A stretch of DNA of 64,000 nt from Paraflavitalea pollutisoli (GTDB lineage: Bacteria; Bacteroidota; Bacteroidia; Chitinophagales; Chitinophagaceae), in the NCBI RefSeq assembly GCF_029360705.1, contig NZ_JARKMX010000014.1, positions 930,001-994,000 on the forward strand. Reading direction: 5' to 3'. Made by a program: the position numbers and the translations under genes. Shown here piece after piece: positions 27,644-35,184 of the stretch. The first letter of the stretch is position 1. The number at the start of each line of letters is the position of its first letter. The notes below the pieces were generated by a model, which saw nothing but the letters and a program-made list of their open reading frames with translations, did not search any database and was not told the origin of the DNA.

Positions 27644-28066
27644 ATGTTCATTGCGGAGACCAACATACGCGTTCGATATGCGGAGACCGATCAGATGGAT
27701 GTCGTTTACTACGGCAATTATGCGCAGTACTTTGAAGTTGGACGTGTAGAGGCCATCCGGCAATTGGGGTATAGCTACAAGGACATGGAAAACAGTGGCG
27801 TCATGATGCCGGTGGTAGAGATGCAGTGCAAATACCTGCGGCCGGCACATTATGACGACCTGTTGACCATCAAAACCATGTTGCGGGAACTGCCGGAAGG
27901 CCACCGCATCGAGTTCAACCAGGAAGTGTACAATGAACAGGGAAAATTGCTGACGGCCGGAAAGATCGTGCTCTATTTTCTGGACATGAATACCAGAACC
28001 CGCACCCATATGCCAGCCCCCTTGCGAGCGGCGCTGGCACCATTTTTTACCCAGGCAGGAAGTTAA
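27644..28066 (+). CDS. Acyl-CoA thioesterase, 4-hydroxybenzoyl-CoA thioesterase (YbgC/FadM) family
   Basis: The 140-residue hot-dog-fold protein shows the active-site segment RYAETDQMDVVYYGNY with catalytic Asp16, and the long central helix (YFEVGRVEAIRQLG) that follows. Family members hydrolyse short- to medium-chain acyl-CoA esters. Length is normal. It follows the DoxX gene in the same direction. A GAAAAACC-rich stretch that looks like an independent RNA begins about 60 bases after the stop. Confidence 0.92.
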   Translation: MFIAETNIRVRYAETDQMDVVYYGNYAQYFEVGRVEAIRQLGYSYKDMENSGVMMPVVEMQCKYLRPAHYDDLLTIKTMLRELPEGHRIEFNQEVYNEQGKLLTAGKIVLYFLDMNTRTRTHMPAPLRAALAPFFTQAGS

Positions 28067-28119
28067 AGATTCCTTAATCGAGCGACTATTGCATGATTGG
28101 GAAGAAACGTATTTCTTTG

Positions 28120-28345
28120 CACCACCAATCCAAGAAAAACCAATGAGACCAATATCATTGAAAAACCGACCAAGTCCAGGATCCAAGTGAAAAACCAGTC
28201 CAGATCGCTGAAAAACCGACAAGACCAACGTCCAAAGAAAAACCAGATCCAGATCCGCTTCCTGGCAGGCGCAGCCTGAAGGAAAGAAAAACCACGACCG
28301 TCCGAAAGTCCTTTGAAAAACATCCCCAGCGGATGTTTTTCTCCT
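28120..28345 (+). ncRNA. Candidate non-coding RNA with repeated GAAAAACC boxes
   Basis: GAAAAACC occurs six times, at 28134, 28160, 28189, 28210, 28237 and 28286, with a seventh as GAAAAACA at 28315. The spacings of 26, 29, 21, 27, 49 and 29 bases are not multiples of three as a set, which argues against a repeated peptide. GACC and GTCC words recur between the boxes. The stretch ends in a strong terminator hairpin. A promoter-like TTG (28089-28091), 18 bases, then TA-TTTC-TTTG (28110-28119) precedes it. No known RNA family is recognised, and the strand is inferred from the terminator tail. Confidence 0.45.
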
Positions 28346-28350
28346 TTTAG
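28316..28350 (+). terminator. Terminator hairpin at the end of the GAAAAACC region
   Basis: AAAAACATCC (28316-28325) and GGATGTTTTT (28331-28340) form a perfect 10-bp stem with a CCAGC loop, followed by CTCCTTTT. Because the stem is A/T-flanked it could act in both directions, also for the minus-strand hydrolase gene that ends at 28428. Confidence 0.7.
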
Positions 28351-28427
28351 CCCCGACCGGCCTCTATACCTCCCGCCATCGCCTCCTTCAGCGCCCCAAT
28401 TTCAACCCGGCCAGCCTGCTGACGATA

Positions 28428-29390
28428 CTATTTTTTCCCTTTGATAAAAGACACCACCTGTTGCCCCAGCGCCGGCACGATCGGCAAAAGGGGGTCATTA
28501 TAAGTCTTCATATTGGCAGCCCTATCACCCGAAACAGGCTTTAGTATGTGGTTCATGCCGGGAATAATAGCGAGCGTAGCACGCGGATTGGCAGCCGACA
28601 GCCTTTTAGCATCTTCCACCGACACCTGGATGTCCTGATCACCCTGAACGATCAATACTGGCATCCTGAGCTTAGCGATCAGCACCTGTGGATCATACCT
28701 GAACCACGATATCATATAAGGCTGTATCGATGGCCTGAATACCGAATTGATCATCCGATTCACACTATCAACGGTTTTACCTTTTCCCAAACTATCCAAT
28801 ATGGGCAAGGCCAGGTCCCTCACCATGGGAGGCTGTGCATTGAATTGTTCTTTCAATAAAGCATCCGCCCGCTGCCCCGCCCCGGCTATAGAGATATACG
28901 CATTGGCTTTGGCATCAGCTGCCGCCAGCATACCAATCAAAGATCCCTCACTGTGACCAATCACTACAACTCTTCGAAACCGTTTATCTTGTTGCAATAG
29001 CGCTACCCAGCCACGGGCATCGGACACATAATCGTCAAACCGCAATGCCGACTCGGCTTTCATCGCCCCAACGCTGGCGCCGATACCCCGCTTGTCATAA
29101 CGCAAGGTCGTTATACCTTGCTTCAACAATTCATCCGACAGCATTTTCAAAGAGTTGTTTTTCATCATCTGGTTATTACCGTCCTTATCGGTTGGGCCAG
29201 AACCTGCAATGATCAGGGCCACGGTCTCACTGTTGCCGGAAGCAGGCAGCGATAGCCAACCTGCAATATTTCCACTTTCCGTCTTCAGGGTTACCGATGT
29301 TTCCACTGGTGCCGCCTGCTGCGCAGTGACAGGTTGCGTCATGCCGGCATACCACAAGGATATACCCAGCAGGCTTAAACAAAGTTTCAT
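28428..29390 (-). CDS. Secreted alpha/beta hydrolase
   Basis: The 320-residue protein has a signal peptide (about 1-24) and an alpha/beta-hydrolase fold with nucleophile Ser147 in GHSEGS. Asp lies in VQGDQDIQV and His in GMNHILKP. An oxyanion-region segment is IIAGSGPTDKDGN. These fit an esterase or peptidase acting in the periplasm. It starts 30 bases after the SdpI-like gene and probably belongs to the same transcript. The substrate is unknown. Confidence 0.9.
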   Translation of the reverse strand: MKLCLSLLGISLWYAGMTQPVTAQQAAPVETSVTLKTESGNIAGWLSLPASGNSETVALIIAGSGPTDKDGNNQMMKNNSLKMLSDELLKQGITTLRYDKRGIGASVGAMKAESALRFDDYVSDARGWVALLQQDKRFRRVVVIGHSEGSLIGMLAAADAKANAYISIAGAGQRADALLKEQFNAQPPMVRDLALPILDSLGKGKTVDSVNRMINSVFRPSIQPYMISWFRYDPQVLIAKLRMPVLIVQGDQDIQVSVEDAKRLSAANPRATLAIIPGMNHILKPVSGDRAANMKTYNDPLLPIVPALGQQVVSFIKGKK

Positions 29391-29420
29391 AAGCTGCTTA
29401 TTAAGTGTAGAAAAAAGTAT

Positions 29421-30074
29421 TTACCGTATTTGCGCCTGGCGCCTGAATTCGATATAGGAGAAGGCGACGGGCACCACTACCAATACCGCGAGTACTGCGC
29501 CGGCCGTAATCAGGAGCGCCACATGAGACCTGATAACCAATGCTGCAATGATGATCAGGATGCCACCCACCATCCATAACCGGGCACCGAGGTAGTGCGT
29601 CTTGCGCCATACCTGCTCATTTTCCAACGTCCAGGGAGTCCGGATGCCCATGAAATAATTGGGACGCAGTGCCTGAAAATAGTTGCCCAGCATCGTCAGC
29701 ATGAGACCTACGAGCGCTATCAGCCACTGAGGATTATCTATATGCCCCATTCGCGTTACATACAACAGGTAAACAGATAGTACCGACATAAAAAAGATGA
29801 TCATAAAGCGGAGACTATGGTATTTATCTCCCATCTCCCGAAGTCTTTTTTTAGGATCCAGTACCGGGATCACAAACATCAGCAGATACACTGCCAACGC
29901 TAATCCCGACGGTATAACCAGCAGCAGGGCTTTACGGGACCAGTCATCCGCCACCCCTTCTATATTAAAATGCGTGGGGACCCGTTCCGGCAAGGATGCC
30001 CAAATGATAGCGAGATATCCAAAAGGCAACAGGATCAATACCCACAACAGCAACTCCCTGATGAATCTGTTCAT
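29421..30074 (-). CDS. SdpI/DUF1648-family membrane protein
   Basis: The 217-residue protein has six or so hydrophobic helices. An N-terminal DUF1648 part carries ASLPERVPTHFNIEGVADDW, and an SdpI part carries ALRPNYFMGIRTPWTLENEQVWRKTHYLGAR. In Bacillus, SdpI gives immunity to a toxin and controls the SdpR repressor by binding it at the membrane. Here the gene follows an SdpR-like repressor after three bases, as in that system. No toxin gene is seen nearby, so a housekeeping membrane-stress role is equally possible. Confidence 0.88.
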   Translation of the reverse strand: MNRFIRELLLWVLILLPFGYLAIIWASLPERVPTHFNIEGVADDWSRKALLLVIPSGLALAVYLLMFVIPVLDPKKRLREMGDKYHSLRFMIIFFMSVLSVYLLYVTRMGHIDNPQWLIALVGLMLTMLGNYFQALRPNYFMGIRTPWTLENEQVWRKTHYLGARLWMVGGILIIIAALVIRSHVALLITAGAVLAVLVVVPVAFSYIEFRRQAQIR

Positions 30075-30077
30075 AAG

Positions 30078-30332
30078 CTATTTTTTTAGGGTGAGTATGA
30101 ATTGCAGCACATCGTCCAGCACGGTGGTATTGATAGAATAGGTAATGTACTGCCCTTCCTTCACCGTTGTTACCAAACCTGCCTGCTTGAGTTTGTCGAG
30201 ATGATGCGATACGCTGGGTGCTGCCATGTCGAACTTGGCGGCTATCTCTCCTGCCGTCATATCGCGTTTGCGCAAAAGCTTCAGGATCTCCCTGCGTGCC
30301 GGGTCATTCAGCGCTTTAAAAACCTCGTTCAT
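30078..30332 (-). CDS. ArsR/SdpR-family autorepressor
   Basis: An 84-residue winged-helix protein: LNDPARREILKLLRKRDMTAGEIA, then the recognition helix AAPSVSHHLDKLKQAGLV and the wing VKEGQYITYSIN. There is no metal-binding cysteine motif, so it is of the SdpR kind and not a metal sensor. A near-perfect 20-bp palindrome lies 22 bases upstream of the ATG and is a likely binding site for autoregulation. It is the first gene of the repressor/SdpI/hydrolase operon. Confidence 0.92.
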   Translation of the reverse strand: MNEVFKALNDPARREILKLLRKRDMTAGEIAAKFDMAAPSVSHHLDKLKQAGLVTTVKEGQYITYSINTTVLDDVLQFILTLKK

Positions 30333-30354
30333 GGAAGCACGTGCGTATTTATAT

Positions 30355-30374
30355 ATTTAGACAAATGTCTAAAT
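30355..30374. promoter_or_regulatory. Palindromic operator candidate for the ArsR/SdpR repressor
   Basis: Two 9-bp arms, ATTTAGACA (30355-30363) and TGTCTAAAT (30366-30374), flank a 2-base centre. The site sits directly upstream of the repressor gene, where self-repression would be expected. Confidence 0.65.
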
Positions 30375-30452
30375 ACTATCTGGCATTACCAAATCGGTCC
30401 TTGCTTTTTTGATAACCGTCAATGTCGCTGAGGGGAAAGGAACAGTCGCGGT

Positions 30453-31691
30453 TCAGGCATTCAACTGTCCGATCTTTTTACGGAGCATGACCCGTTCGGC
30501 CTCTACACGGGTCTGCAGCACAGCCTGCTCGTAGTGAAACCGGGCTTGCTGCCGGTCGGTCGTGCTGTACAACTCACCTGCAAGGAGATGATAATACTGG
30601 TCATGCGGAACTGTAAGGGCTTCGAGTGCCGAAAGCGCCGATGGGGCTCCCTGTACCCGATAGATCGCATACACCCTGTTGAGCGCCACAGCCGGGGAGG
30701 CATTCGTGCGGGACAACAGATCGTATAATTGCAGGATACGTTGCCATTTTTCAGGCGAGTCTTCTTTCCTGGAATGCCAAAAAGCGATTCCTGCTTCCAG
30801 GTGAAAAGAACTGAGTTCGTTACCGGCCCCCGACAGGTGTAGATATTGATCGCCCTGGGCTATTAGTTCCCGGTTCCACAATGCCTCATCTTGTTGATCG
30901 TACAAAATTAGTTCACCGGCACTATCTGTTCTGGCCTCCAACCGCGAGGCATGGTAACACATCAGGGCCATCAATGCGTGGGTTGTAGGCAGACTGGTTG
31001 CCTCATGGTCTGCCAGGAGCTTGCCCAACCGGAGCGCCTCCAGGCAAAGATCTTTGCGTAGCACATCGTTTTGGCTTCGTGAATAATACCCTTCATTAAA
31101 TAGCAGGTAAACAACCTTCCACACACTATCCAGCCGTTTCAGGATCTCATTGTGCGCCGGCATCTCCATGTCAATATTGCCTTCCCGCAACTTCTCTTTA
31201 GCCCTGAACAATCGCTTATTGATGGTTTCTTTATTGGTCAGAAAGGCATCGGCAATCTCGTCGATGCCAAACCCGCAAAGTATACGAAGCGCGAGCCCAA
31301 TCTGTGCCTCGGCAGGTATAATAGGATGACATACGGCAAACACCATCTGCAGTTGACTATCCTGTATGTTTTTCGTGGAGAAATCAGGCTCCTCAGGATC
31401 AGCTTGCATTTCCTGGGCCTGCTTAACCGCGGGAAGCACTTTTTGCTGCAGGATCTTATCACGCCTGAAATGATACAACGTTTTTTGTTTGGCCACTGCA
31501 TACAACCAGGCAACCGGATTGGGCGGCAGACCTTTCATACCCCAGGTTTCGGCTGCCTGCAGAAAAGTTTCACTGACAAGATCTTCAGCCGTCTCGATAT
31601 AAGTCAATCCAAACTGCTTGCTGATCACAGCCACCGTACGGGTGAACTCCTGCTGAAACAATTGCCTGATATCATTGTCTTGCTTTTGCAT
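30453..31691 (-). CDS. ECF sigma factor with long C-terminal extension (ECF42/SigI-like)
   Basis: The 412-residue protein has sigma-70 region 2 (about 10-80: LVSETFLQAAETWG, NPVAWLYAVAKQKTLYHFRR) and region 4 (about 125-175: AQIGLALRILCGFGIDEIADAFL, NKRLFRAKEKLRE). A helical extension of about 230 residues follows (LYLLFNEGYYSRSQND; SRLEARTDSAGELILYDQQDEALWN; TNASPAVALNRVYAIYRVQG). That extension is typical of ECF42-type factors, which lack a classical anti-sigma and usually neighbour DGPF (YCII) genes. Such a gene is found 6 kb away at 37888. A TATATTTG box (31736-31743, minus) fits its own promoter. Confidence 0.92.
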   Translation of the reverse strand: MQKQDNDIRQLFQQEFTRTVAVISKQFGLTYIETAEDLVSETFLQAAETWGMKGLPPNPVAWLYAVAKQKTLYHFRRDKILQQKVLPAVKQAQEMQADPEEPDFSTKNIQDSQLQMVFAVCHPIIPAEAQIGLALRILCGFGIDEIADAFLTNKETINKRLFRAKEKLREGNIDMEMPAHNEILKRLDSVWKVVYLLFNEGYYSRSQNDVLRKDLCLEALRLGKLLADHEATSLPTTHALMALMCYHASRLEARTDSAGELILYDQQDEALWNRELIAQGDQYLHLSGAGNELSSFHLEAGIAFWHSRKEDSPEKWQRILQLYDLLSRTNASPAVALNRVYAIYRVQGAPSALSALEALTVPHDQYYHLLAGELYSTTDRQQARFHYEQAVLQTRVEAERVMLRKKIGQLNA

Positions 31692-31843
31692 GTGGCTACC
31701 TGGTATATATTATAGACGATGATCCGAACGGATCTCAAATATAATGCGTTTGCGAATAGCACCTGGAAAGCCGCCACCGTACATCGTTTCAACAACGACG
31801 TAACTTTACCCCCATGAATAATGTTAAAATAATTAGGCGGAAT

Positions 31844-31882
31844 GTAGACCTTGAAGTATATTTGTCTACCATTTAAGTAGAC
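31844..31882 (+). promoter_or_regulatory. TAGAC boxes around a -7 element upstream of the SusC-SusD-TlpA operon
   Basis: A TATATTTG -7 box (31857-31864) is surrounded by three copies of a hexamer: GTAGAC (31844-31849), GTCTAC (31864-31869) and GTAGAC (31877-31882). The last two form an inverted repeat with a 7-base spacer right over the expected transcription start. This geometry suits a repressor operator. Which regulator binds is unknown. Confidence 0.55.
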
Positions 31883-31913
31883 TTATAGAAACCACAGTAC
31901 CAAATCAACTATT

Positions 31914-31991
31914 ATGACACCTTTAGTAACACATCGATCCCTGCTCCGGAGCACTCATGCCTACCAGTATTGCTCCTTATACCGCTGTTAA
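31914..31991 (+). CDS. Putative leader peptide of the Sus operon
   Basis: An ATG 32 bases after the last TAGAC box starts a 25-codon frame rich in Arg, Tyr and Ser, with Cys codons at position 20 and at the last position before the stop (TGT TAA). Leader peptides with terminal Cys codons are known from cysteine-responsive attenuators, so this could be a sensor of Cys supply. Hairpins follow the stop, including ACCAC/GTGGT at 32009-32023. An overlapping TTG-started frame (31970-32053, 27 codons) is also open. Neither is proven to be translated. Confidence 0.35.
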   Translation: MTPLVTHRSLLRSTHAYQYCSLYRC

Positions 31992-32139
31992 TATCATACC
32001 ATAAGAATACCACTTGGTGTGGTTTTGACGATCAGGAAGATGGCGCTGGTTGATCATTTGCTATGCAACAAATGAAATGCCACTTGCATGCCTTCCCGGG
32101 TCGTAGCGCCTATTTATTTTAAACACTCAATGCAACCGA
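31992..32139 (+). other. Rest of the Sus operon leader
   Basis: This segment between the mini-ORF stop and the SusC ATG has the ACCAC-TTGGT-GTGGT hairpin (32009-32023) and a GATCA/TGATC inverted pair (around 32030-32056). It contains no T-tract of a classical terminator. It may be the folded part of an attenuator-like leader. Confidence 0.35.
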
Positions 32140-35100
32140 ATGAAGCAACGTTTCCGGATGTGGCTAATGGCTATTCTATTGTTACCATTGCACATCTTCG
32201 CTCAAAATGCCACCTCCACCATCAATTCTGTACTACACGGAAAAGTGACCGATCTTAAAAAAGGCACCCCACTGGAGGGAGCCAGTGTCGTCATTAAAAA
32301 CACCACGCACAGTGTCGTAACCGACCCCGACGGCAAGTTCACTTTCCGCACGGGCCAGAAACTACCCTATATCCTGGTTATCAGTTATGTTGGCTATAAA
32401 CCGCTGACAGTAACTGCCCATACAGAAGACATCGAGATCAAACTGGAAGAATTACCTAACCAGCTGGAAGAAGTAGTGGTAACTGGTGTAGCAGAAGGAA
32501 CCAGTCGCAAGAAACTTTCTTTTGCGCTTACCAAAGTAAGCACCGAACAACTGAATACAGTGCCCGCTACCGATGCCTCACAATCTCTGCGGGGTAAGGT
32601 AGCAGGTATTCAGATAGATCAATCTGCCGGCAACCAGAGCGCCACCGTGTACCTGCGCGGCGCCAAGTCCATCAATGGCAACATAGCCCCCCTGCTGGTA
32701 GTGGATGGCTATGTTACCGGACTGGGCCTGTCGGACCTGAATCCACAAGACATCGAATCGATTGAAGTAGTAAAAGGTGCGGCAGCCTCCGCCTTGTATG
32801 GAACACGGGGAGAAGGTGGTGTGATCCAGGTGATCACCAAAAAAGGAAAAGGACTTAACAAAATTAATATCACGGTAGACAACGAATACGGGATCAGCAA
32901 TGTACAGCGTACACCTCCAACATCGCAATTGCACTTTTACAAGGTCAATGCGGATGGTACGTTTGTATTGAGTTCCGGCAACAACCGTACATTGGATTTC
33001 AAAGACAACGGCTTTTCGCTCAATCAGCATCCCTACACGAAATACAACGACAATGTGGGCAATATGCTGAGCAACAATCCCTATTATACGAACTACGTGT
33101 CGATATCGACAGCCGGCGAAAAATTCAACCTGTTTGGATCCTTTCAGAATCAATCCAAAGGAGGTGTTGCCGGCCCCATCGAGCCAGACACCCGCAGAAC
33201 CGCCCTGCTGAATGTTGGCTATAAGCCCAATAAAAACCTGGAGGCAGAAGTAACGGTGCAATATTTCAACAGAAACACCCCTTCAGCCTCTTTATCCTCC
33301 AGCGGAGCGGGTTCTGTATTGTATTCCGCGCTATTGTATGAACCGTTTGTAGACCTTACCGAACGCCAGGCCGATGGCCGATACGCCTTCAAACCCTACG
33401 GTTTTGATATCCAGAAGTTCAATGTGGGCAATCCATTTTATCAGTTGACGTATCGGGAATATGCAAATGCCAGCAACAACCTGATGCTCGGTGGCCGTTT
33501 GAAATACAAATTCTCCAAAAAGATTTCAGCCGAGGTAGCTGGTTCGTTTCAGAATGAATATGCTGAACTGGAAGACTATTATCCCAAGGGATACCAGACA
33601 CTTACCGCAGATGTCACCAAAAACAATGGCTACTATGGATTGTCCAACACCCATCAGTCATCGAAGAATGGGCAGGTACAGTTGAACTACGTGGACCAGT
33701 TTGGAGATTTCGATTTCGGCGTCAACCTGAAATCAGTATACGAAGAATCAAAGACCACTGGCTTAAGTGCGTCCGGTTACAACCTCACTGCCCCGGTAAA
33801 AAGTCTGGCTGTGGTAGACGCCAGTACCCAAAGTACTTCTTCCAGCTGGAGCCAGCTGGTAAACTACGGGTATTTCCTCAACCTGAAATCTGCCTGGAAG
33901 AATAAGGTATTTATCGACGTACTGGGCCGCCTTGATCAAAGTTCCCGTTTCGGCTCTAATGTGGCCACTGCCTTTTTCCCGCGTGCTTCTATCGCCTATC
34001 GTATTTCGGAAGACATCGCCCTTGGTCCCGTCACCGAGTTGAAGGTAAGAGCTGCTTATGGCAGAGCGGGTAGTTTACCTGGCTATGGCGCCAAGGAAAG
34101 CCAGGTTCGATTGACCAACTCGGGCGGTGTGAGCTTTGTCAGAAGGGAGAATACAGACCTGACCCGCGCTGTCACTTCCGAATTGGAAGTAGGGTTTGAC
34201 GCCGTCCTGTTTAACAAAATCAATATCCAGGCAAACTACGCATCGGCCTCCAGCCGCAACGATTTTATCCAGGAGCCTTCTTTCCCGCCCGTCAATGGCA
34301 CTGCAGGAATCTGGAATAACCTGGGCGAAGTAAGATCCAATTCCCTCGAACTGGAGATCAATGGCAACATTATCAACGATAAAAAATGGCATTGGAATGC
34401 AGGTGCCACTTTTAGCCGGGTAAGAAGCAAGATCACCTCACTCGGCACTGTACCGGAATTTACATCGGGCGATTTCCGAAAGGCCGCCGGCATCAGTCCC
34501 TATTCTTATTATGGGTATAGCATTCTTACCAGTCTTTCACAACTCGAGGTAGACGATAAAGGATTCGTCTCCAATGCAGGCAATGGTATACTGAAGCCAG
34601 AAGATTTCACCCTCAACAAACTGGGCTTTGTAGTGCTGAAGAGTCAGATCGGTACGGCGGCAGAAACACCGGTATTTTATCAGAATGCCGCTACCGGTAA
34701 TAACAAAGTGATCGGGGATGCACAACCAGATTTCCAGGTAGGATTCACCAATAGCGTAAGCTGGGGACCATTGTCGTTGTATGCCGTAGTAGATTGGAAA
34801 CAGGGTGGACAGAAGTATAACGAAACCGTCAATTACCTGACGTATCAATATCGCTCCACCTTCACCGATAAAGCCGTAGCAGCAGGCCTGCCATTGGCTT
34901 TTACGACGGCGGTATTCAATGCACAACAAACTACCGACTATTGGATAGAGAACAGTGGCTACGTTTCCATCCGCGAGATCTCCCTGAGCTACCAATTGCC
35001 TGTTCAGCAACTCGGTATCGGACGTATCGTGAAAGGGGCTAAGCTTTCCGCCATCGGCCGAAACCTGTATACCTGGACCGACTTCACCGGTGTTACGCCC

Positions 35101-35175
35101 GAAGGTTTTGACATCGACTTCTACGCATACCCAGTGTTCCGCACTTTCAGCGGCCGGCTTACCATTAATTTCTAA
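32140..35175 (+). CDS. SusC/RagA-type TonB-dependent outer-membrane transporter
   Basis: The 1011-residue protein has a signal peptide (WLMAILLLPLHIFAQ) and a carboxypeptidase-regulatory-like domain (VLHGKVTDLKKGTPLEGASV). A TonB box-like segment (LEEVVVTGVA) and a plug follow (PLLVVDGYVTG; DIESIEVVKGAAASALYGTRGEGG), then a barrel ending TFSGRLTINF. It is the channel of an import pair with the SusD nine bases downstream. It stands first in an operon that ends with a TlpA-like thioredoxin and is preceded by an unusual leader. It is only distantly similar to the SusC at 993-4154, so the two systems should import different nutrients. Confidence 0.93.
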   Translation: MKQRFRMWLMAILLLPLHIFAQNATSTINSVLHGKVTDLKKGTPLEGASVVIKNTTHSVVTDPDGKFTFRTGQKLPYILVISYVGYKPLTVTAHTEDIEIKLEELPNQLEEVVVTGVAEGTSRKKLSFALTKVSTEQLNTVPATDASQSLRGKVAGIQIDQSAGNQSATVYLRGAKSINGNIAPLLVVDGYVTGLGLSDLNPQDIESIEVVKGAAASALYGTRGEGGVIQVITKKGKGLNKINITVDNEYGISNVQRTPPTSQLHFYKVNADGTFVLSSGNNRTLDFKDNGFSLNQHPYTKYNDNVGNMLSNNPYYTNYVSISTAGEKFNLFGSFQNQSKGGVAGPIEPDTRRTALLNVGYKPNKNLEAEVTVQYFNRNTPSASLSSSGAGSVLYSALLYEPFVDLTERQADGRYAFKPYGFDIQKFNVGNPFYQLTYREYANASNNLMLGGRLKYKFSKKISAEVAGSFQNEYAELEDYYPKGYQTLTADVTKNNGYYGLSNTHQSSKNGQVQLNYVDQFGDFDFGVNLKSVYEESKTTGLSASGYNLTAPVKSLAVVDASTQSTSSSWSQLVNYGYFLNLKSAWKNKVFIDVLGRLDQSSRFGSNVATAFFPRASIAYRISEDIALGPVTELKVRAAYGRAGSLPGYGAKESQVRLTNSGGVSFVRRENTDLTRAVTSELEVGFDAVLFNKINIQANYASASSRNDFIQEPSFPPVNGTAGIWNNLGEVRSNSLELEINGNIINDKKWHWNAGATFSRVRSKITSLGTVPEFTSGDFRKAAGISPYSYYGYSILTSLSQLEVDDKGFVSNAGNGILKPEDFTLNKLGFVVLKSQIGTAAETPVFYQNAATGNNKVIGDAQPDFQVGFTNSVSWGPLSLYAVVDWKQGGQKYNETVNYLTYQYRSTFTDKAVAAGLPLAFTTAVFNAQQTTDYWIENSGYVSIREISLSYQLPVQQLGIGRIVKGAKLSAIGRNLYTWTDFTGVTPEGFDIDFYAYPVFRTFSGRLTINF

Positions 35176-35184
35176 TTACACATC

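Noticed and set aside
28097-28279. 60-codon plus-strand frame through the same region
   Set aside because: The Lys/Asn/Gln bias comes from the boxes, it starts upstream of the likely promoter and it has no family likeness.
28063-28323. 86-codon minus-strand frame through the GAAAAACC region, rich in Phe and Trp
   Set aside because: The aromatic bias comes from GGTTTTTC read in changing frames; repeat spacing does not keep the frame.
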